11,798 nucleotides of DNA from Streptosporangiaceae bacterium (GCA_030041195.1 JASHOI010000347.1:1-11798), one strand, 5' to 3'; positions 1-7,849 are shown, counted from the first letter of the stretch. Program-made: numbers and translations. Notes: generated by a model from the letters alone, not told the origin.

Positions 1-1
1 T

Positions 2-865
2 CTCGCGGCCGCGCAGGCGCGCGGCCTCGCCCGCTGGTACACCGACGTCGCAAGCGTCAAGGAGCTGCCGCTGGCCCGCGCGCGCGAGCTCGGCTGCGAT
101 CTGGCGTCGTTCGCCGCCGGGCACCCGCTGTCCGGGCGTGAGCGGTCCGGCCCGGCGGCGGCCAGGGCGGACCTGTTCCTGGGCCGCCCCTGGGTGATCT
201 GCCCGCTGCCGGAGACCGCGGCGGAGGCCGTCGGCGCGGTCGACGACCTGGCCAGGACGTGCGGTGCGCAGCCGGTCCGGATGTCTCCCGCTGACCACGA
301 CCGCTGGGCCGCGCTGGTCTCGCACGCGCCGCACGCGGTGGCGGTCGCGATGGCGGCCCAGCTGGAGAACGCACCCGACGCTGCCCTCGGCCTGGCGGGT
401 CAGGGGCTCCGCGACGTCACCAGGATCGCGGCGGGGGACACCGCGCTGTGGACCCAGATCCTGTGTTCCAACGCGGCGCACGCCGCCGGGGTGCTGGCCG
501 CGGTTGCGGCCGATCTTGCCGCAACGTCCGGCGCGCTGGCCAAGATCGCGCAGGGAGACGAGGAGCCGGTCAAGCAGCTGGCCCGGACGCTGGAACGCGG
601 CGCCGCGGGAGTCGCCAGGATCCCCGGGAAGCAGGGCGGGCCAGCGCCCGACTACGCGGTCGTCCAGGTCGTCATCAGCGACCGGCCCGGCGAGCTGGCC
701 AGGCTGTTCCAGGCCGCGGGCGACGCCGGGGTCAACATCGAGGACGTCGGAATCGAGCACTCGGCTGGCCTGCCGGTCGGCGTGGCGGAACTGGCGATCC
801 GGCCGGAGGCCGCCACGCGGCTGGTGGAGGCGCTGGCGGCCGGCGGCTGGCCGGTTCGCCGGTAG
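2..865 (+). CDS. tyrA: Prephenate dehydrogenase with C-terminal ACT domain (5' end outside window)
   Basis: This enzyme oxidatively decarboxylates prephenate (or arogenate, in some actinobacteria) with NAD(P)+ in tyrosine biosynthesis, in the cytoplasm. The frame is open from base 2, so the N-terminal Rossmann nucleotide-binding part is missing and 287 residues remain. Visible family motifs are TDVASVK near residue 14 of the fragment and GHPLSGRERSGP near residue 41, which belongs to the prephenate-binding part of the TyrA fold. An all-helical dehydrogenase region follows. From about base 650 an ACT regulatory domain starts (YAVVQVVISDRPGELARLF, then GVNIEDVGIEHS), the usual site of tyrosine feedback control. 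The gene ends 10 bp before the cmk start, so the two are probably co-transcribed. The family call is secure; prephenate versus arogenate preference cannot be told from the sequence. Confidence 0.95.
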   Translation, partial: LAAAQARGLARWYTDVASVKELPLARARELGCDLASFAAGHPLSGRERSGPAAARADLFLGRPWVICPLPETAAEAVGAVDDLARTCGAQPVRMSPADHDRWAALVSHAPHAVAVAMAAQLENAPDAALGLAGQGLRDVTRIAAGDTALWTQILCSNAAHAAGVLAAVAADLAATSGALAKIAQGDEEPVKQLARTLERGAAGVARIPGKQGGPAPDYAVVQVVISDRPGELARLFQAAGDAGVNIEDVGIEHSAGLPVGVAELAIRPEAATRLVEALAAGGWPVRR

Positions 866-875
866 CATCGCCTTC

Positions 876-1694
876 GTGACCAAGCACCCCGCCGCGGATC
901 ATGAAGACGCGGAGCACCGGAGCGGTGAGCATGCTGGCCTTGTGATCGCCGTGGACGGCCCGGCGGGCTCCGGCAAGTCAACCGCGGCGCGAGGGGCCGC
1001 ACGCGCCCTGGGCCTCCGCTATCTGGATACCGGCTCGACCTACCGCGCGCTCACCTGGTGGCTGCTCGCCCACGGCGCGGACACCTCGGATCCGGATGTG
1101 GTGGCCGCGTGCGCCGGGCGCCCGGTGATCGAGGTTGGCACCGACCCGGAGGCCCCGGCGATCCGCGTCGACGGCGCCGACGTGGCGGGGCCCATCCGGA
1201 CCCGCGAGGTGTCCAACGCGGTCAGCGCGGTCGCCGCGGTGCCCGAGGTCCGCCGTCACCTCGTCGCAATGCAGCAGGGGATTATCGCGGATGCACTGAG
1301 TGCCGGGGCAGGGATCGTCGCCGAGGGCAGGGACATCGGGACGGCGGTGGCTCCGGATGCGCCGGTGAAGGTGTTCCTGACCGCCAGCGAGACCGTGCGG
1401 GCCCGCAGGCGCGCCGCCGAGCTTGCCGACCCGGCCGCGACGGTCGACCTGACCAGGGCAGAGCAGGCACAGCGGGACCGTTCCGACGCTCCGCAGATGG
1501 CCATGGCGGCCGACGCGGTGGAGATCGACACGACGGCCCTGGGACTCGACGAGGTCATCCGCGAAATCGTGGCGCTCGCCGACCGCGCCGCCGCGGAGCG
1601 ACGACCCGGCCAAGACCGCCCGCGCGGCGCTGCCCCGGGAGGACGACCCCAGCAAGGCCCCCCGCTACGGAAGGCGGGCGCGTGGACCACGTGA
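876..1694 (+). CDS. cmk: Cytidylate kinase (CMP/dCMP kinase)
   Basis: The protein phosphorylates CMP and dCMP with ATP in the cytoplasm, feeding CTP and dCTP pools. The P-loop GPAGSGKS is at residues 28-35, followed by the CMP-binding [10 protein letters not shown] stretch, [12 protein letters not shown] in the core, and the lid-region [10 protein letters not shown] and [19 protein letters not shown] motifs. I chose the GTG at 876 because it lies 10 bp after the tyrA stop. A GTG at 942, just before the first strand ([10 protein letters not shown]), would remove a 22-residue polar N-terminus and fits the usual family start, so it is a real alternative; neither has a clear ribosome-binding site. 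The product is 272 aa, longer than the usual 220-230 aa. The excess is the N-terminal extension plus a Pro/Arg/Gly-rich tail of about 30 residues running over the der ribosome-binding site and start. Cmk and der overlap by 13 bp. Confidence 0.95.
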   Translation: MTKHPAADHEDAEHRSGEHAGLVIAVDGPAGSGKSTAARGAARALGLRYLDTGSTYRALTWWLLAHGADTSDPDVVAACAGRPVIEVGTDPEAPAIRVDGADVAGPIRTREVSNAVSAVAAVPEVRRHLVAMQQGIIADALSAGAGIVAEGRDIGTAVAPDAPVKVFLTASETVRARRRAAELADPAATVDLTRAEQAQRDRSDAPQMAMAADAVEIDTTALGLDEVIREIVALADRAAAERRPGQDRPRGAAPGGRPQQGPPLRKAGAWTT

Positions 1695-3091
1695 GCCCTG
1701 CCTCCGCGCCCGAGGCGCCCGCGGCTCCCGCGCCCGTCGTGGCGGTGGTCGGCCGCCCCAACGTCGGCAAGTCGACGCTGGTGAACCGGATCCTGGGCAG
1801 CAGGCAGGCGGTGGTCGCCGATACTCCCGGCGTGACCAGGGACCGGGTCGCCTACGACGCAACCTGGCGAGGCCGTGCGTTCACGCTGGTGGACACCGGC
1901 GGCTGGGAGCCATCCGTGGAGGGATCGGCGGCCCTGGCCGCGCGGGTGGCGGCTCAGGCGCGGCTGGCGGTGGACGCAGCGGACGCGGTGCTGTTCGTCG
2001 CGGATGCCGTTGTCGGCGTGACCGACGCCGACGAGGCCGTCGCCGCGGTGCTGCGCCGGTCGCGTAAGCCGGTCGTGCTGGCGGCCAACAAGGTCGACGA
2101 TGCCCCGGCAGAGCCCGCGGCCGCCTCGCTGTGGTCGCTGGGGCTCGGCGAGCCGATTCCGGTGAGCGCGCTGCACGGCCGGGGCAGCGGCGACCTCCTC
2201 GACGCGGTCCTCGACGCGCTGCCCGCCGCGCCGCCGGAATCGTTCACGGCCGACGGCGGCCCCCGGCGGGTGGCCCTGCTCGGCCGCCCCAACGTCGGCA
2301 AGTCGAGCCTGCTGAACAAGCTCGCCGGGCAGGAGCGGGTGCTTGTCGACGCGGAGGCGGGCACCACCCGGGACCCCGTCGATGAGCTCGTCGAGCTCGG
2401 CGGCACCGTCTGGCGGTTCGTCGACACCGCGGGAATCCGGCGCCGGGTGCGGGAAACCCAGGGCGCCGACTACTTCGCGGCGATGCGGACCGAGCGCGCG
2501 CTCGAGCGTGCCGAGGTGGCCGTGGTGCTCGTGGACGCCAGCGAGCCGCTGGCCGAGCAGGATCTGCGGATCGTGTCGATGGTGATCGAGGCCGGCCGGG
2601 CCCTGGTCATCGCTTACAACAAATGGGACCTGGTGGACGAGGACCGCAGGCACGCCCTGGACCGCGAGATCGACAGGCAGCTGCACACCGCCCGCTGGGC
2701 GCCGCGGGTCAACATCTCCGCAGCGACCGGCTGGCACACCGACCGGCTGGTCCCAGCGCTCCGGCTTGCCCTGGCCAGCTGGGAGACCCGGGTGGCGACC
2801 GGGCGGCTCAACGGGTGGCTGTCCGCGCTGGTCGCGGCGACCCCGCCGCCGGTCCGTGGCGGCAAGCAGCCAAAGATCCTGTTCGCGACCCAGGCCGGGA
2901 TCCGCCCCCCGCACTTCGTCCTGTTCACGACCGGCTTCCTGCAGGCCGGGTACCGCAGGTTCATCGAGCGCCGGCTCAGGGAGGAGTTCGGCTTCGAGGG
3001 CACGCCGGTGCACCTCTCGATGCGGCTGAGGCAGAAGCGCACGGGTTCGGCGGGCCGTCAGGCCCGCGGTGGCGGCCGCCGCACGGCCTGA
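1682..3091 (+). CDS. der: Double-domain GTPase Der (EngA), 50S ribosome assembly
   Basis: Der is an essential GTPase that binds the maturing 50S subunit. Both G domains are visible. The first has GRPNVGKS at residues 24-31, DTPGVTRDR as switch I, DTGG and NKVD. The second has GRPNVGKS at 201-208, DTAG at 248-251 and NKWD at 313-316. The C-terminal KH-like domain is present ([19 protein letters not shown], then [19 protein letters not shown]). At 469 aa it is full length, with a short basic tail. I chose GTG 1682 because GGAAGG at 1669-1674 sits 7 nt upstream. A second in-frame GTG at 1691 would give a 4-bp GTGA overlap with cmk. Either way the start lies inside cmk, so translational coupling is likely. 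Confidence 0.97.
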   Translation: MDHVSPASAPEAPAAPAPVVAVVGRPNVGKSTLVNRILGSRQAVVADTPGVTRDRVAYDATWRGRAFTLVDTGGWEPSVEGSAALAARVAAQARLAVDAADAVLFVADAVVGVTDADEAVAAVLRRSRKPVVLAANKVDDAPAEPAAASLWSLGLGEPIPVSALHGRGSGDLLDAVLDALPAAPPESFTADGGPRRVALLGRPNVGKSSLLNKLAGQERVLVDAEAGTTRDPVDELVELGGTVWRFVDTAGIRRRVRETQGADYFAAMRTERALERAEVAVVLVDASEPLAEQDLRIVSMVIEAGRALVIAYNKWDLVDEDRRHALDREIDRQLHTARWAPRVNISAATGWHTDRLVPALRLALASWETRVATGRLNGWLSALVAATPPPVRGGKQPKILFATQAGIRPPHFVLFTTGFLQAGYRRFIERRLREEFGFEGTPVHLSMRLRQKRTGSAGRQARGGGRRTA

Positions 3092-3252
3092 CCGGTCGAT
3101 TACCGGCAATCCAGAAGCAGCCGGGCCGGCGGCTGGCTGAGCCCGCGCCCGCCTCGGGTGGCTTCCGGCCGCGCACTCAGCAACCGGCTGCGCGCAGCGG
3201 ATCGGGGTGCTCGGCGCATTTAACAACCGAGAACCTTGGCAGCGGAGGCGGA
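3092..3252. other. Intergenic region between der and the sigma-factor gene
   Basis: This gap probably holds the end of the housekeeping transcript and the promoter of the sigma-factor operon. Visible structures are a short hairpin at 3118-3135 (CAGCCG, loop GGCCGG, CGGCTG) and a 12-bp perfect palindrome GCTGCGCGCAGC at 3187-3198. The hairpin is not followed by a T-run, so its role as a terminator is doubtful. A small AT-richer pocket (gcatttaacaaccg) lies about 30 bp before the start codon. I cannot assign -35/-10 boxes with confidence. Confidence 0.4.
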
Positions 3253-3762
3253 ATGACATTTGAGGAGTTCGCCCGCACCCGGCTGCCCGCGCTGCTGCGG
3301 TTTGCGGCCGTGCTGACCGGAGACCGCGCGATCGCCGAGGATGTTGCCCAGGAGGTACTCATCCGTGCGTACGCACGGTGGGACCGGATCGGTGGCATGG
3401 ACCGGCCTGAGCTCTACGTACGCAAGATGGTCGTGAACGAGTTCCTGTCCTGGCGGCGCCGGTCGTGGCGGCAGATCCCTGCGGGCGATGCCGTCGCGCG
3501 GGATGCGACAGAACCTGACCATGCCCTGGGGCACGCGGAGCGCGATGCGCTGCTCGCGGAGGTGGCGAAGCTGCCTGCGCGGCAGCGCGCCGTGATCGTG
3601 CTCCGCTACTACGAGGGATGCGCAGACGCCGAGATCGCCGGACTGCTTGGCTGCCGCCCCGCCACGGTCCGCGGTTACGCGACCCGGGCGCTCGCCGCGC
3701 TGCGCGTCGAGATCGGCCTGCAGCCAGGGAACCTGACCTCATACCGGGGGAGCGAAGTCTGA
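3253..3762 (+). CDS. SigE-family (ECF-type) RNA polymerase sigma factor
   Basis: This is a short sigma-70 family protein of 169 aa that should direct RNA polymerase to a dedicated promoter set. Region sigma2 covers about residues 5-72: FARTRLPALLRFAAVLTGD, then AEDVAQEVLIRAYARW (core-binding and -10 recognition helix) and the basic LSWRRRSWRQ. Region sigma4 covers about residues 98-152, with LPARQRAVIVLRYYEGCADA leading into the helix-turn-helix EIAGLLGCRPATVRGYATRA. The pattern matches the actinobacterial 'SigE family' rather than classical SigE/SigR. ATG 3253 is preceded by GGAGG at 3244-3248, 4 nt away. The stop TGA shares its last A with the ATG of the next gene, so the two are translationally coupled. 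That pairing suggests the downstream membrane protein controls this factor. The regulon is unknown. Confidence 0.93.
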   Translation: MTFEEFARTRLPALLRFAAVLTGDRAIAEDVAQEVLIRAYARWDRIGGMDRPELYVRKMVVNEFLSWRRRSWRQIPAGDAVARDATEPDHALGHAERDALLAEVAKLPARQRAVIVLRYYEGCADAEIAGLLGCRPATVRGYATRALAALRVEIGLQPGNLTSYRGSEV

Positions 3763-5057
3763 TGAGGACCGAACATGACCTGCGGTCGGCGCTGCGCGTG
3801 CTGGAGCGGGAGACGCCCGATACCGCGAAGGTGCTCAACCAGGTAGCCGAGCGAGCCAGCGCCAAGACCGCCGCGCGGGGGCGCCGGCCCGGCCGGCGGC
3901 TTCTGGCCGGGTCGGCGGCGGCCGCTGCCGTCATCGCGATAGCGGTGGTGGCGGCGCTGCTGGTGACGCCGCCCCGCGACCATGCAAAGACCGGCACGCC
4001 GAATGCGGTGCAGAGCGTGCCTCGCTACTACATGGCGCTCGTCCCGTTCGACGAGCAGTCGTACGCCAAGACCGGCGCGTTCTCCTACGGCTACGCTGTC
4101 GTCAAGGACAGGATCACGGGCCGCACCGTTGCCACCGTGCAGCCGCCCAGGCCGTACCTGGGATTCGTCGGGGTCACCGGCGCCGCCGATGACCGGGTGT
4201 TTGTGCTCACCGCGACCCGCACCACGGCGGGCAGCGACACCCAGCCGGACACGTTCTTCTACGCTCGGTTCAACCCGGCCGACGGCACGGTCACGCTCAC
4301 ACCGCTGACCCTGCCGGGGCTTCCGGTCAGCAACGACTACTTCTCCGCCGCACTGTCGCCGGACGGGACCAAGCTCGCTGTGGCCGGCATTAACAAGATC
4401 TTTACGGTCGCCCAGATCAAGGTCTACTCACTCCCCAGCGGCGCGGCCAAGACGTGGTCGGCCGGTGTCAACACGTCCATGGTGTTTGCCAATAACGCCG
4501 AGAATCTTCTGTCCTGGTCACGCACGGGGTCCCTGGCCTTCGGCTGGATCGGCTCGATTCCGGGAAACACGGCCGGCGTGTACCTGCTCAACACCAATGG
4601 CGCGGGCGGCAGTCTGCTCGGCGACAGCCGGGAAGTGTTCTGCCCCGTGCAGACGCGGCTGTCGCAGCCTTTGTCCATTACGTCCTATATAGGGACAAAC
4701 ACCGCCTTCCTCACGCCGGACGGGGGAACGCTCATCTCCAGCGTTCCGCAGCCGATACCGGTGCGGCAGCGCCCGCCCGCATGCCGCAAGTCATCGCCCG
4801 GTCTGGCGCCCACCATGCCGGAACTCGAGGAGTTCTCGGTGAGCACGGGCCAGGCGACCGGCGTTCTCTACGCGAGCCACTCGCACGACGCGGTGAGCGA
4901 TGTGTACTGGAGTAATCCCTCGGGCAGCGTGCTCGTCGTTTACGCCACAACCCGGCCTAAGTTCCCCTCGCGAGGGGTCTTCGGGATCCTCACCGGCAGC
5001 ACCTTCACGCAAATTCCGGGATCCTCGAACCCGCCGCTCGTGCAGCTTGCGTTCTAG
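3762..5057 (+). CDS. Membrane-anchored extracytoplasmic beta-propeller-like protein, candidate sensor or anti-sigma partner
   Basis: I do not recognise a named family. The 431-residue product has a short cytoplasmic N-terminus with helical character (LRSALRVLERETPDTAKVLN), a basic stretch (RGRRPGRR) and one membrane helix at about residues 47-69. A roughly 360-residue outside domain follows. Its repeats of the kind LSPDGTKLAVAG and LTPDGGTLISS, with many short beta-strand patterns, resemble WD40/TolB-like propellers. Only two cysteines occur (C294 and C341), both outside, so one disulfide is possible. The start ATG overlaps the sigma-factor stop by one base (TGATG), with a GGGGGAG ribosome-binding site about 10 nt upstream. 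The N-terminus lacks the HxxxCxxC zinc motif of ZAS anti-sigma factors. Position and topology suggest a regulator of the sigma factor, but this is inference from context. The gene ends tail-to-tail with the methyltransferase. Confidence 0.8.
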   Translation: MRTEHDLRSALRVLERETPDTAKVLNQVAERASAKTAARGRRPGRRLLAGSAAAAAVIAIAVVAALLVTPPRDHAKTGTPNAVQSVPRYYMALVPFDEQSYAKTGAFSYGYAVVKDRITGRTVATVQPPRPYLGFVGVTGAADDRVFVLTATRTTAGSDTQPDTFFYARFNPADGTVTLTPLTLPGLPVSNDYFSAALSPDGTKLAVAGINKIFTVAQIKVYSLPSGAAKTWSAGVNTSMVFANNAENLLSWSRTGSLAFGWIGSIPGNTAGVYLLNTNGAGGSLLGDSREVFCPVQTRLSQPLSITSYIGTNTAFLTPDGGTLISSVPQPIPVRQRPPACRKSSPGLAPTMPELEEFSVSTGQATGVLYASHSHDAVSDVYWSNPSGSVLVVYATTRPKFPSRGVFGILTGSTFTQIPGSSNPPLVQLAF

Positions 5058-5869
5058 AGCGCGCCGCGGCAGATGATGAGGCCGGAGTGCGAGTCGGCGG
5101 TGAACGCACCGTCGCGGGCGATGACCTCGTCGGTGATCGCCCGGGCGGCGCCGATCATGGCTTCCCAGCTGACCCCGGCGGGCAGCCGGTCCGCGCGGCC
5201 CGCCCGCTGACTGTCCAGGTAGGCGATGACCGGCGCGGCCTCCGGGATCCGGATCTCGGTCTGCCAGGACACCACCTCGGCCGAAGCGAAGTGCCGCCGC
5301 AGCATGCCGGGCGCGTTCTCCAGGCGGAACCGCTGGCCGACGACCGACCGGAAGGCCGCCTCGCGGACGACCGCGCCGGGGTCGGCCGCGCGCACCGCGG
5401 CGGCGAGCAGGTCGCCGAACTGGCGCATGTGGCCTTCGCCGTTGGTGGCGACGATCGCGACGCCGGCGGGCCGCAGCACCCGCGCGATCTCGCCGATGGC
5501 CAGGCCGATGTCGGGCACGTGGTACAGCATGTGCATGGCCAGCACCGCACCGGCCGCTCCGTCAGCCAGCGGCAGTTGCTGGGCGTCGGCGACGGCCTGC
5601 GGCCGCATGCCCGGCGACAGGTCGAGGCCGAGCGCGCGCAGATCGGGGCGCTCGCTGGCGATCCGGCTCAGGTAGTGGCCCGGGCCGCAGCCGATGTCCA
5701 CGACCGGCCCCGTGACGTCATGCAGGAACGACAGCACAGCACCGGGCAGGTCCCTGGTGGGCCGCTGCCAGCGGTAGATCGCCCTTCTGGCTTCCAGCGG
5801 CCGAGGGTCGGCGTACGCCTGGCCGACGAGCACGTCGCGGTCGGTCAGGGAAGCCACGCTCGCCAGCAT
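5054..5869 (-). CDS. Class I SAM-dependent methyltransferase
   Basis: The product is a 271-aa Rossmann-fold methyltransferase of the Methyltransf_11 / UbiE-like type. Motif I VVDIGCGPGHY is at residues 56-66, the acidic SAM-ribose loop GLDLSPGM at 81-88, motif III is DAQQLPLADG, and the motif after it is MLYHVPDIGLAIGEIARVLRP. The 120 C-terminal residues probably form the substrate lid. The sequence does not reveal the substrate. The ATG at 5869 is 33 bp after the ATPase stop, with a small hairpin in the gap and no strong ribosome-binding site, so an operon with the ATPase is possible but not certain. Its stop shares CTAG (5054-5057) with the stop of the propeller gene on the other strand. 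Methyltransferase identity is firm; role unknown. Confidence 0.9.
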   Translation of the reverse strand: MLASVASLTDRDVLVGQAYADPRPLEARRAIYRWQRPTRDLPGAVLSFLHDVTGPVVDIGCGPGHYLSRIASERPDLRALGLDLSPGMRPQAVADAQQLPLADGAAGAVLAMHMLYHVPDIGLAIGEIARVLRPAGVAIVATNGEGHMRQFGDLLAAAVRAADPGAVVREAAFRSVVGQRFRLENAPGMLRRHFASAEVVSWQTEIRIPEAAPVIAYLDSQRAGRADRLPAGVSWEAMIGAARAITDEVIARDGAFTADSHSGLIICRGAL

Positions 5870-5902
5870 AGAGAGCGGCGGCCTGGCAGCCGCGACGGAC
5901 CG

Positions 5903-6388
5903 TCAGGGCCCGTCGGGAAGGTCGCGCAGGGCGGGGTAGCCGCGGCCCCGGACGAGCCAGAACCAGACGGTGGTCCCGTGTTCGTCGCGAACGTAACCCC
6001 ACTGGCTGGCGAGGGTCTGCACCAGGAAAAGGCCGTGCCCGCCAGACACGCAGCCGTCGCCTTTCACCTCCGGAGCGCTCTGCTCCGAGCCCTCGTCGGC
6101 TACCTCGATCCGCACCCCGCCACCGGTCTCGACGGCGGTGATCGTCACCGTTCCGCCCGACCGTCCGGAGTTGCTGTGCAGCACGGCGTTGGTGACGGTC
6201 TCCGACACAAGTAAGACACCGACGTCGGTGGCGGGATCGTCCTCGCCGAGGGCCCTGGTCACGAACGATCGTGCCGCACTGACTAGCTCGGGGCGGGCCG
6301 GGATCGTCAGACTGCCGATGACTGTGGCGCTCGCCATCGCCGCCAGGTCCTCAGCGGAGTCGCTAACGCTGGCAGCCAATGCTGTCAT
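5903..6388 (-). CDS. RsbW/SpoIIAB-like ATP-binding protein (HATPase_c), putative anti-sigma kinase
   Basis: This 161-aa protein has the GHKL ATPase fold of anti-sigma serine kinases. The N box SETVTNAVLHS is at residues 62-72 (E63, N67, H71), the G1 box VADEGS at 96-101 and the G2 box GGHGLFLV at 116-123. The first 25 residues are a poorly conserved lead. Family members bind ATP, phosphorylate anti-sigma antagonists and sequester sigma factors. Many stand-alone actinobacterial copies are of unknown target, and some sit beside DUF397 and XRE/DUF5753 genes, as here. GGAGGG lies 11 nt before the ATG; an in-frame ATG 17 codons later (MASATV) is an alternative start. The gene is divergent from the XRE regulator, so the 296-bp gap may carry shared control. 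No sigma-B-type sigma or STAS antagonist is in the window. Confidence 0.9.
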   Translation of the reverse strand: MTALAASVSDSAEDLAAMASATVIGSLTIPARPELVSAARSFVTRALGEDDPATDVGVLLVSETVTNAVLHSNSGRSGGTVTITAVETGGGVRIEVADEGSEQSAPEVKGDGCVSGGHGLFLVQTLASQWGYVRDEHGTTVWFWLVRGRGYPALRDLPDGP

Positions 6389-6519
6389 CTGGATCCATTC
6401 CCTCCCCGGGCCCCCCGGCCCTTGCCGGTCGCCGAATGCCAGCTGGCGATCGAGCCCGTGCCGGGGCGGGGCGGCGCGGACTCAGGACGCTAGAAGTCAT
6501 CATGGTCTGGGAGTGCATG

Positions 6520-6535
6520 CCACGCAAGTGCGTGG
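6520..6535. repeat. Inverted repeat in the divergent promoter region
   Basis: A perfect 6-bp inverted repeat, CCACGC and GCGTGG, is separated by AAGT. It lies 16 bp to the left of the palindromic operator candidate. It could be a second protein-binding site or a small hairpin in a transcript of the ATPase gene. No partner copy was seen near the second XRE gene. Confidence 0.4.
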
Positions 6536-6551
6536 AACAAATATGGTGGAT

Positions 6552-6574
6552 GAAATCTCAATTGAGATCCCATG
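6552..6574 (+). promoter_or_regulatory. Candidate operator of the first XRE/DUF5753 gene (site A)
   Basis: The core is a perfect 14-bp palindrome, ATCTCAATTGAGAT (6555-6568), flanked by GA on the left and CATG after two bases on the right. Read in gene orientation, 17 of 23 positions match site B upstream of the second XRE gene (9183-9205), including both flanks. It lies 110 bp before this gene's start and 163 bp before the divergent ATPase start. Shared sequence, palindromy and orientation next to two homologous HTH genes point to binding by these regulators. The sequence match is observed; binding is inferred. Confidence 0.65.
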
Positions 6575-6684
6575 TCGGCCCGTTCTCCCCTACCATTGGT
6601 CTGAGCGCAGCAGCCGCAATGGCAGTTCCCGCAGTCGCGCGCAGTCAGGATCTGCCCCGCGTGCCCGCTAGGAGGGGAGGCCGA

Positions 6685-7545
6685 ATGACCGCGTCAATCG
6701 GCCCGACGGTACGCCGACGTCGGCTTGGGACCGAATTAAGGCGATTGCGCGAGGCGCACTCGATAAAGCTGGAGGAGGTCGCTGACAAGCTCGGCCTTGC
6801 CGCATCCACGCTCTCCCGGATCGAGACGGGCAAGGCTCCGACCAGGACCGCCTATCTGTCGGCCATGCTTGATCTCTACGGCGTCCACGATCCGGGAGGC
6901 CGTCAGATCCTCGTGGACATGGCCCGTGACGGTCACCGGAAGGGCTGGTGGGCAGCGTGGGAGGACGTCTTGCCCACCGGCTTCGACGTCTATGTGGGCC
7001 TGGAGGCCGAGGCTGCCTCGCTGCGCGCCTATGAGTCCCTGGTAGTCCACGGCCTGCTGCAGACCGAGGCTTACGCCCGGGTGGTGATGACCACGGTGCG
7101 CAGGAGGCAGACGCCCGAGCAGATTGAACGCCTGGTCGCGCTGCGGATGCAGCGACAGGAGGTGATCCTGCGCGCCGATCCGATAGACCTGTGGCTCATT
7201 CTGGACGAAGCGGTGATCCGCCGGACGATGGGTTCGCCGGAGCTTATGCGGGGGCAGCTGAATCACCTGGCTGATGCCAGCCTGTGGCCGAATGTCACGC
7301 TGCAGGTGCTGCCGTTCTCCAGCGGGCCGCATCCTTGCCTCAACGGGCCGTTCGCGATCATTGAGTTTCCCGAGCGATTTGACCCGGATGTCGTATATAC
7401 AGAAGGTGTCTCCGGACAGGCCTACATCGAGCGCGAGCGAGACGTACGTGCCCGGGCCGAAGCCTTTGACCTGCTGCGCGCGGCCGCATTGTCACCGGCC
7501 GACTCGACCGAGCTCATCAGCCAACTCGCCAGGGAAATTGTTTGA
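6685..7545 (+). CDS. XRE-family HTH regulator with DUF5753 domain (WhiJ-like / Scr1 type), copy 1
   Basis: The 286-aa DNA-binding protein has an N-terminal XRE helix-turn-helix at about residues 14-66 (LRRLREAHSIKLEEVADKLG, then AASTLSRIETGK). A large C-terminal DUF5753 domain follows from about residue 95: YVGLEAEAASLRAYESLVV, GLLQTEAYARVVM, then a LQVLPFSSGPHPCLNGPFAI region and VVYTEGVSGQAYIE. Actinomycete relatives such as WhiJ pair with DUF397 proteins and influence development. Such regulators generally act as repressors modulated by the partner. ATG 6685 has an excellent GGAGG at 6676-6680. The DUF397 gene follows after 19 bp with its own ribosome-binding site. The protein is exactly as long as copy 2 and clearly homologous to it (shared LGTxLRRLREA, SRIE, DVLP, GLLQTE). 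Confidence 0.93.
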   Translation: MTASIGPTVRRRRLGTELRRLREAHSIKLEEVADKLGLAASTLSRIETGKAPTRTAYLSAMLDLYGVHDPGGRQILVDMARDGHRKGWWAAWEDVLPTGFDVYVGLEAEAASLRAYESLVVHGLLQTEAYARVVMTTVRRRQTPEQIERLVALRMQRQEVILRADPIDLWLILDEAVIRRTMGSPELMRGQLNHLADASLWPNVTLQVLPFSSGPHPCLNGPFAIIEFPERFDPDVVYTEGVSGQAYIERERDVRARAEAFDLLRAAALSPADSTELISQLAREIV

Positions 7546-7564
7546 TCAACGAAAGGAAACCCCG

Positions 7565-7774
7565 ATGGCACACGATTTGAGTGAGGCGCGGTGGATCCGC
7601 AGCCGCGCCTGCAGTTCCGACGGCTGCGTAGAGGTGGCGCATCTGGCCGACGGTAGCATCGCGATCCGCGACTCGAAGGATGTGCGCAAGGCCGCGCACG
7701 TCTTCGACCGCGAGGAGTGGTCGGCGTTCATCACAGGTGTCAAGAACGGCGAGTTCGACCTGCGGGCCTGCTAG
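7565..7774 (+). CDS. DUF397 small protein, partner of XRE copy 1
   Basis: This 69-aa protein matches the DUF397 pattern: W-x-(K/R)-S near the N-terminus (ARWIRSRACSS), the signature CVEVAHLADGSIAIRDSKD, then FDREEWSAFITGVKNGEFD. Members are typically encoded directly downstream of XRE/DUF5753 genes. They are thought to modulate the regulator by direct contact, although the biochemistry is poorly known. AAAGGA at 7551-7556 lies about 8 nt before the ATG. Compared with copy 2 it has an extra cysteine in the CSSDGC segment and ends in Ala-Cys. A strong terminator starts 33 bp after its stop, so it is the last gene of its operon. Confidence 0.92.
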   Translation: MAHDLSEARWIRSRACSSDGCVEVAHLADGSIAIRDSKDVRKAAHVFDREEWSAFITGVKNGEFDLRAC

Positions 7775-7806
7775 CCAGCCATCCACGGACGGACTGCAAG
7801 TCTGCC

Positions 7807-7849
7807 GCCTCCCGCATCCCCGCCACCCGGCGGGGGTGCGGGAGGCTTT
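7807..7849 (+). terminator. Intrinsic terminator of the first XRE-DUF397 operon
   Basis: An 18-bp stem pairs 7807-7824 with 7829-7846. It has one G-U pair, no mismatch and a 4-nt ACCC loop, and is followed by TTTAT. On the - strand the stem is followed by AGACTTGC, with little T content. It should therefore terminate the + strand operon well and act less well on the opposing transcript. Confidence 0.85.

Larger units (their letters stand above)
6389..6684. promoter_or_regulatory. Divergent promoter region between the ATPase and the first XRE/DUF5753 gene
   Basis: The gap holds no gene. It contains a 10-bp palindrome GCCAGCTGGC at 6438-6447, a hairpin at 6520-6535 (CCACGC, loop AAGT, GCGTGG) and the 14-bp palindromic operator candidate at 6555-6568. 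Local GC falls clearly around 6535-6570, as expected for a promoter. I cannot name -35/-10 boxes for either direction with confidence. The double ribosome-binding site GGAGGGGAGG at 6671-6680 belongs to the XRE gene. Confidence 0.55.

Noticed and set aside
3118..3135. Hairpin after der as an intrinsic terminator
   Set aside because: Stem is only 6 bp and no T-run follows; such GC-rich hairpins are frequent at this base composition.
1256..3259. A very long - strand open frame opposite cmk and der
   Set aside because: It is the GC-bias shadow of two well-supported + strand genes; its translation is Arg/Gly/His-rich with no recognisable domain.
5087..6214. A 375-codon + strand open frame opposite the methyltransferase and ATPase
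   Set aside because: The - strand genes have clear SAM and GHKL motifs; the opposite frame is low-complexity and spans two genes.
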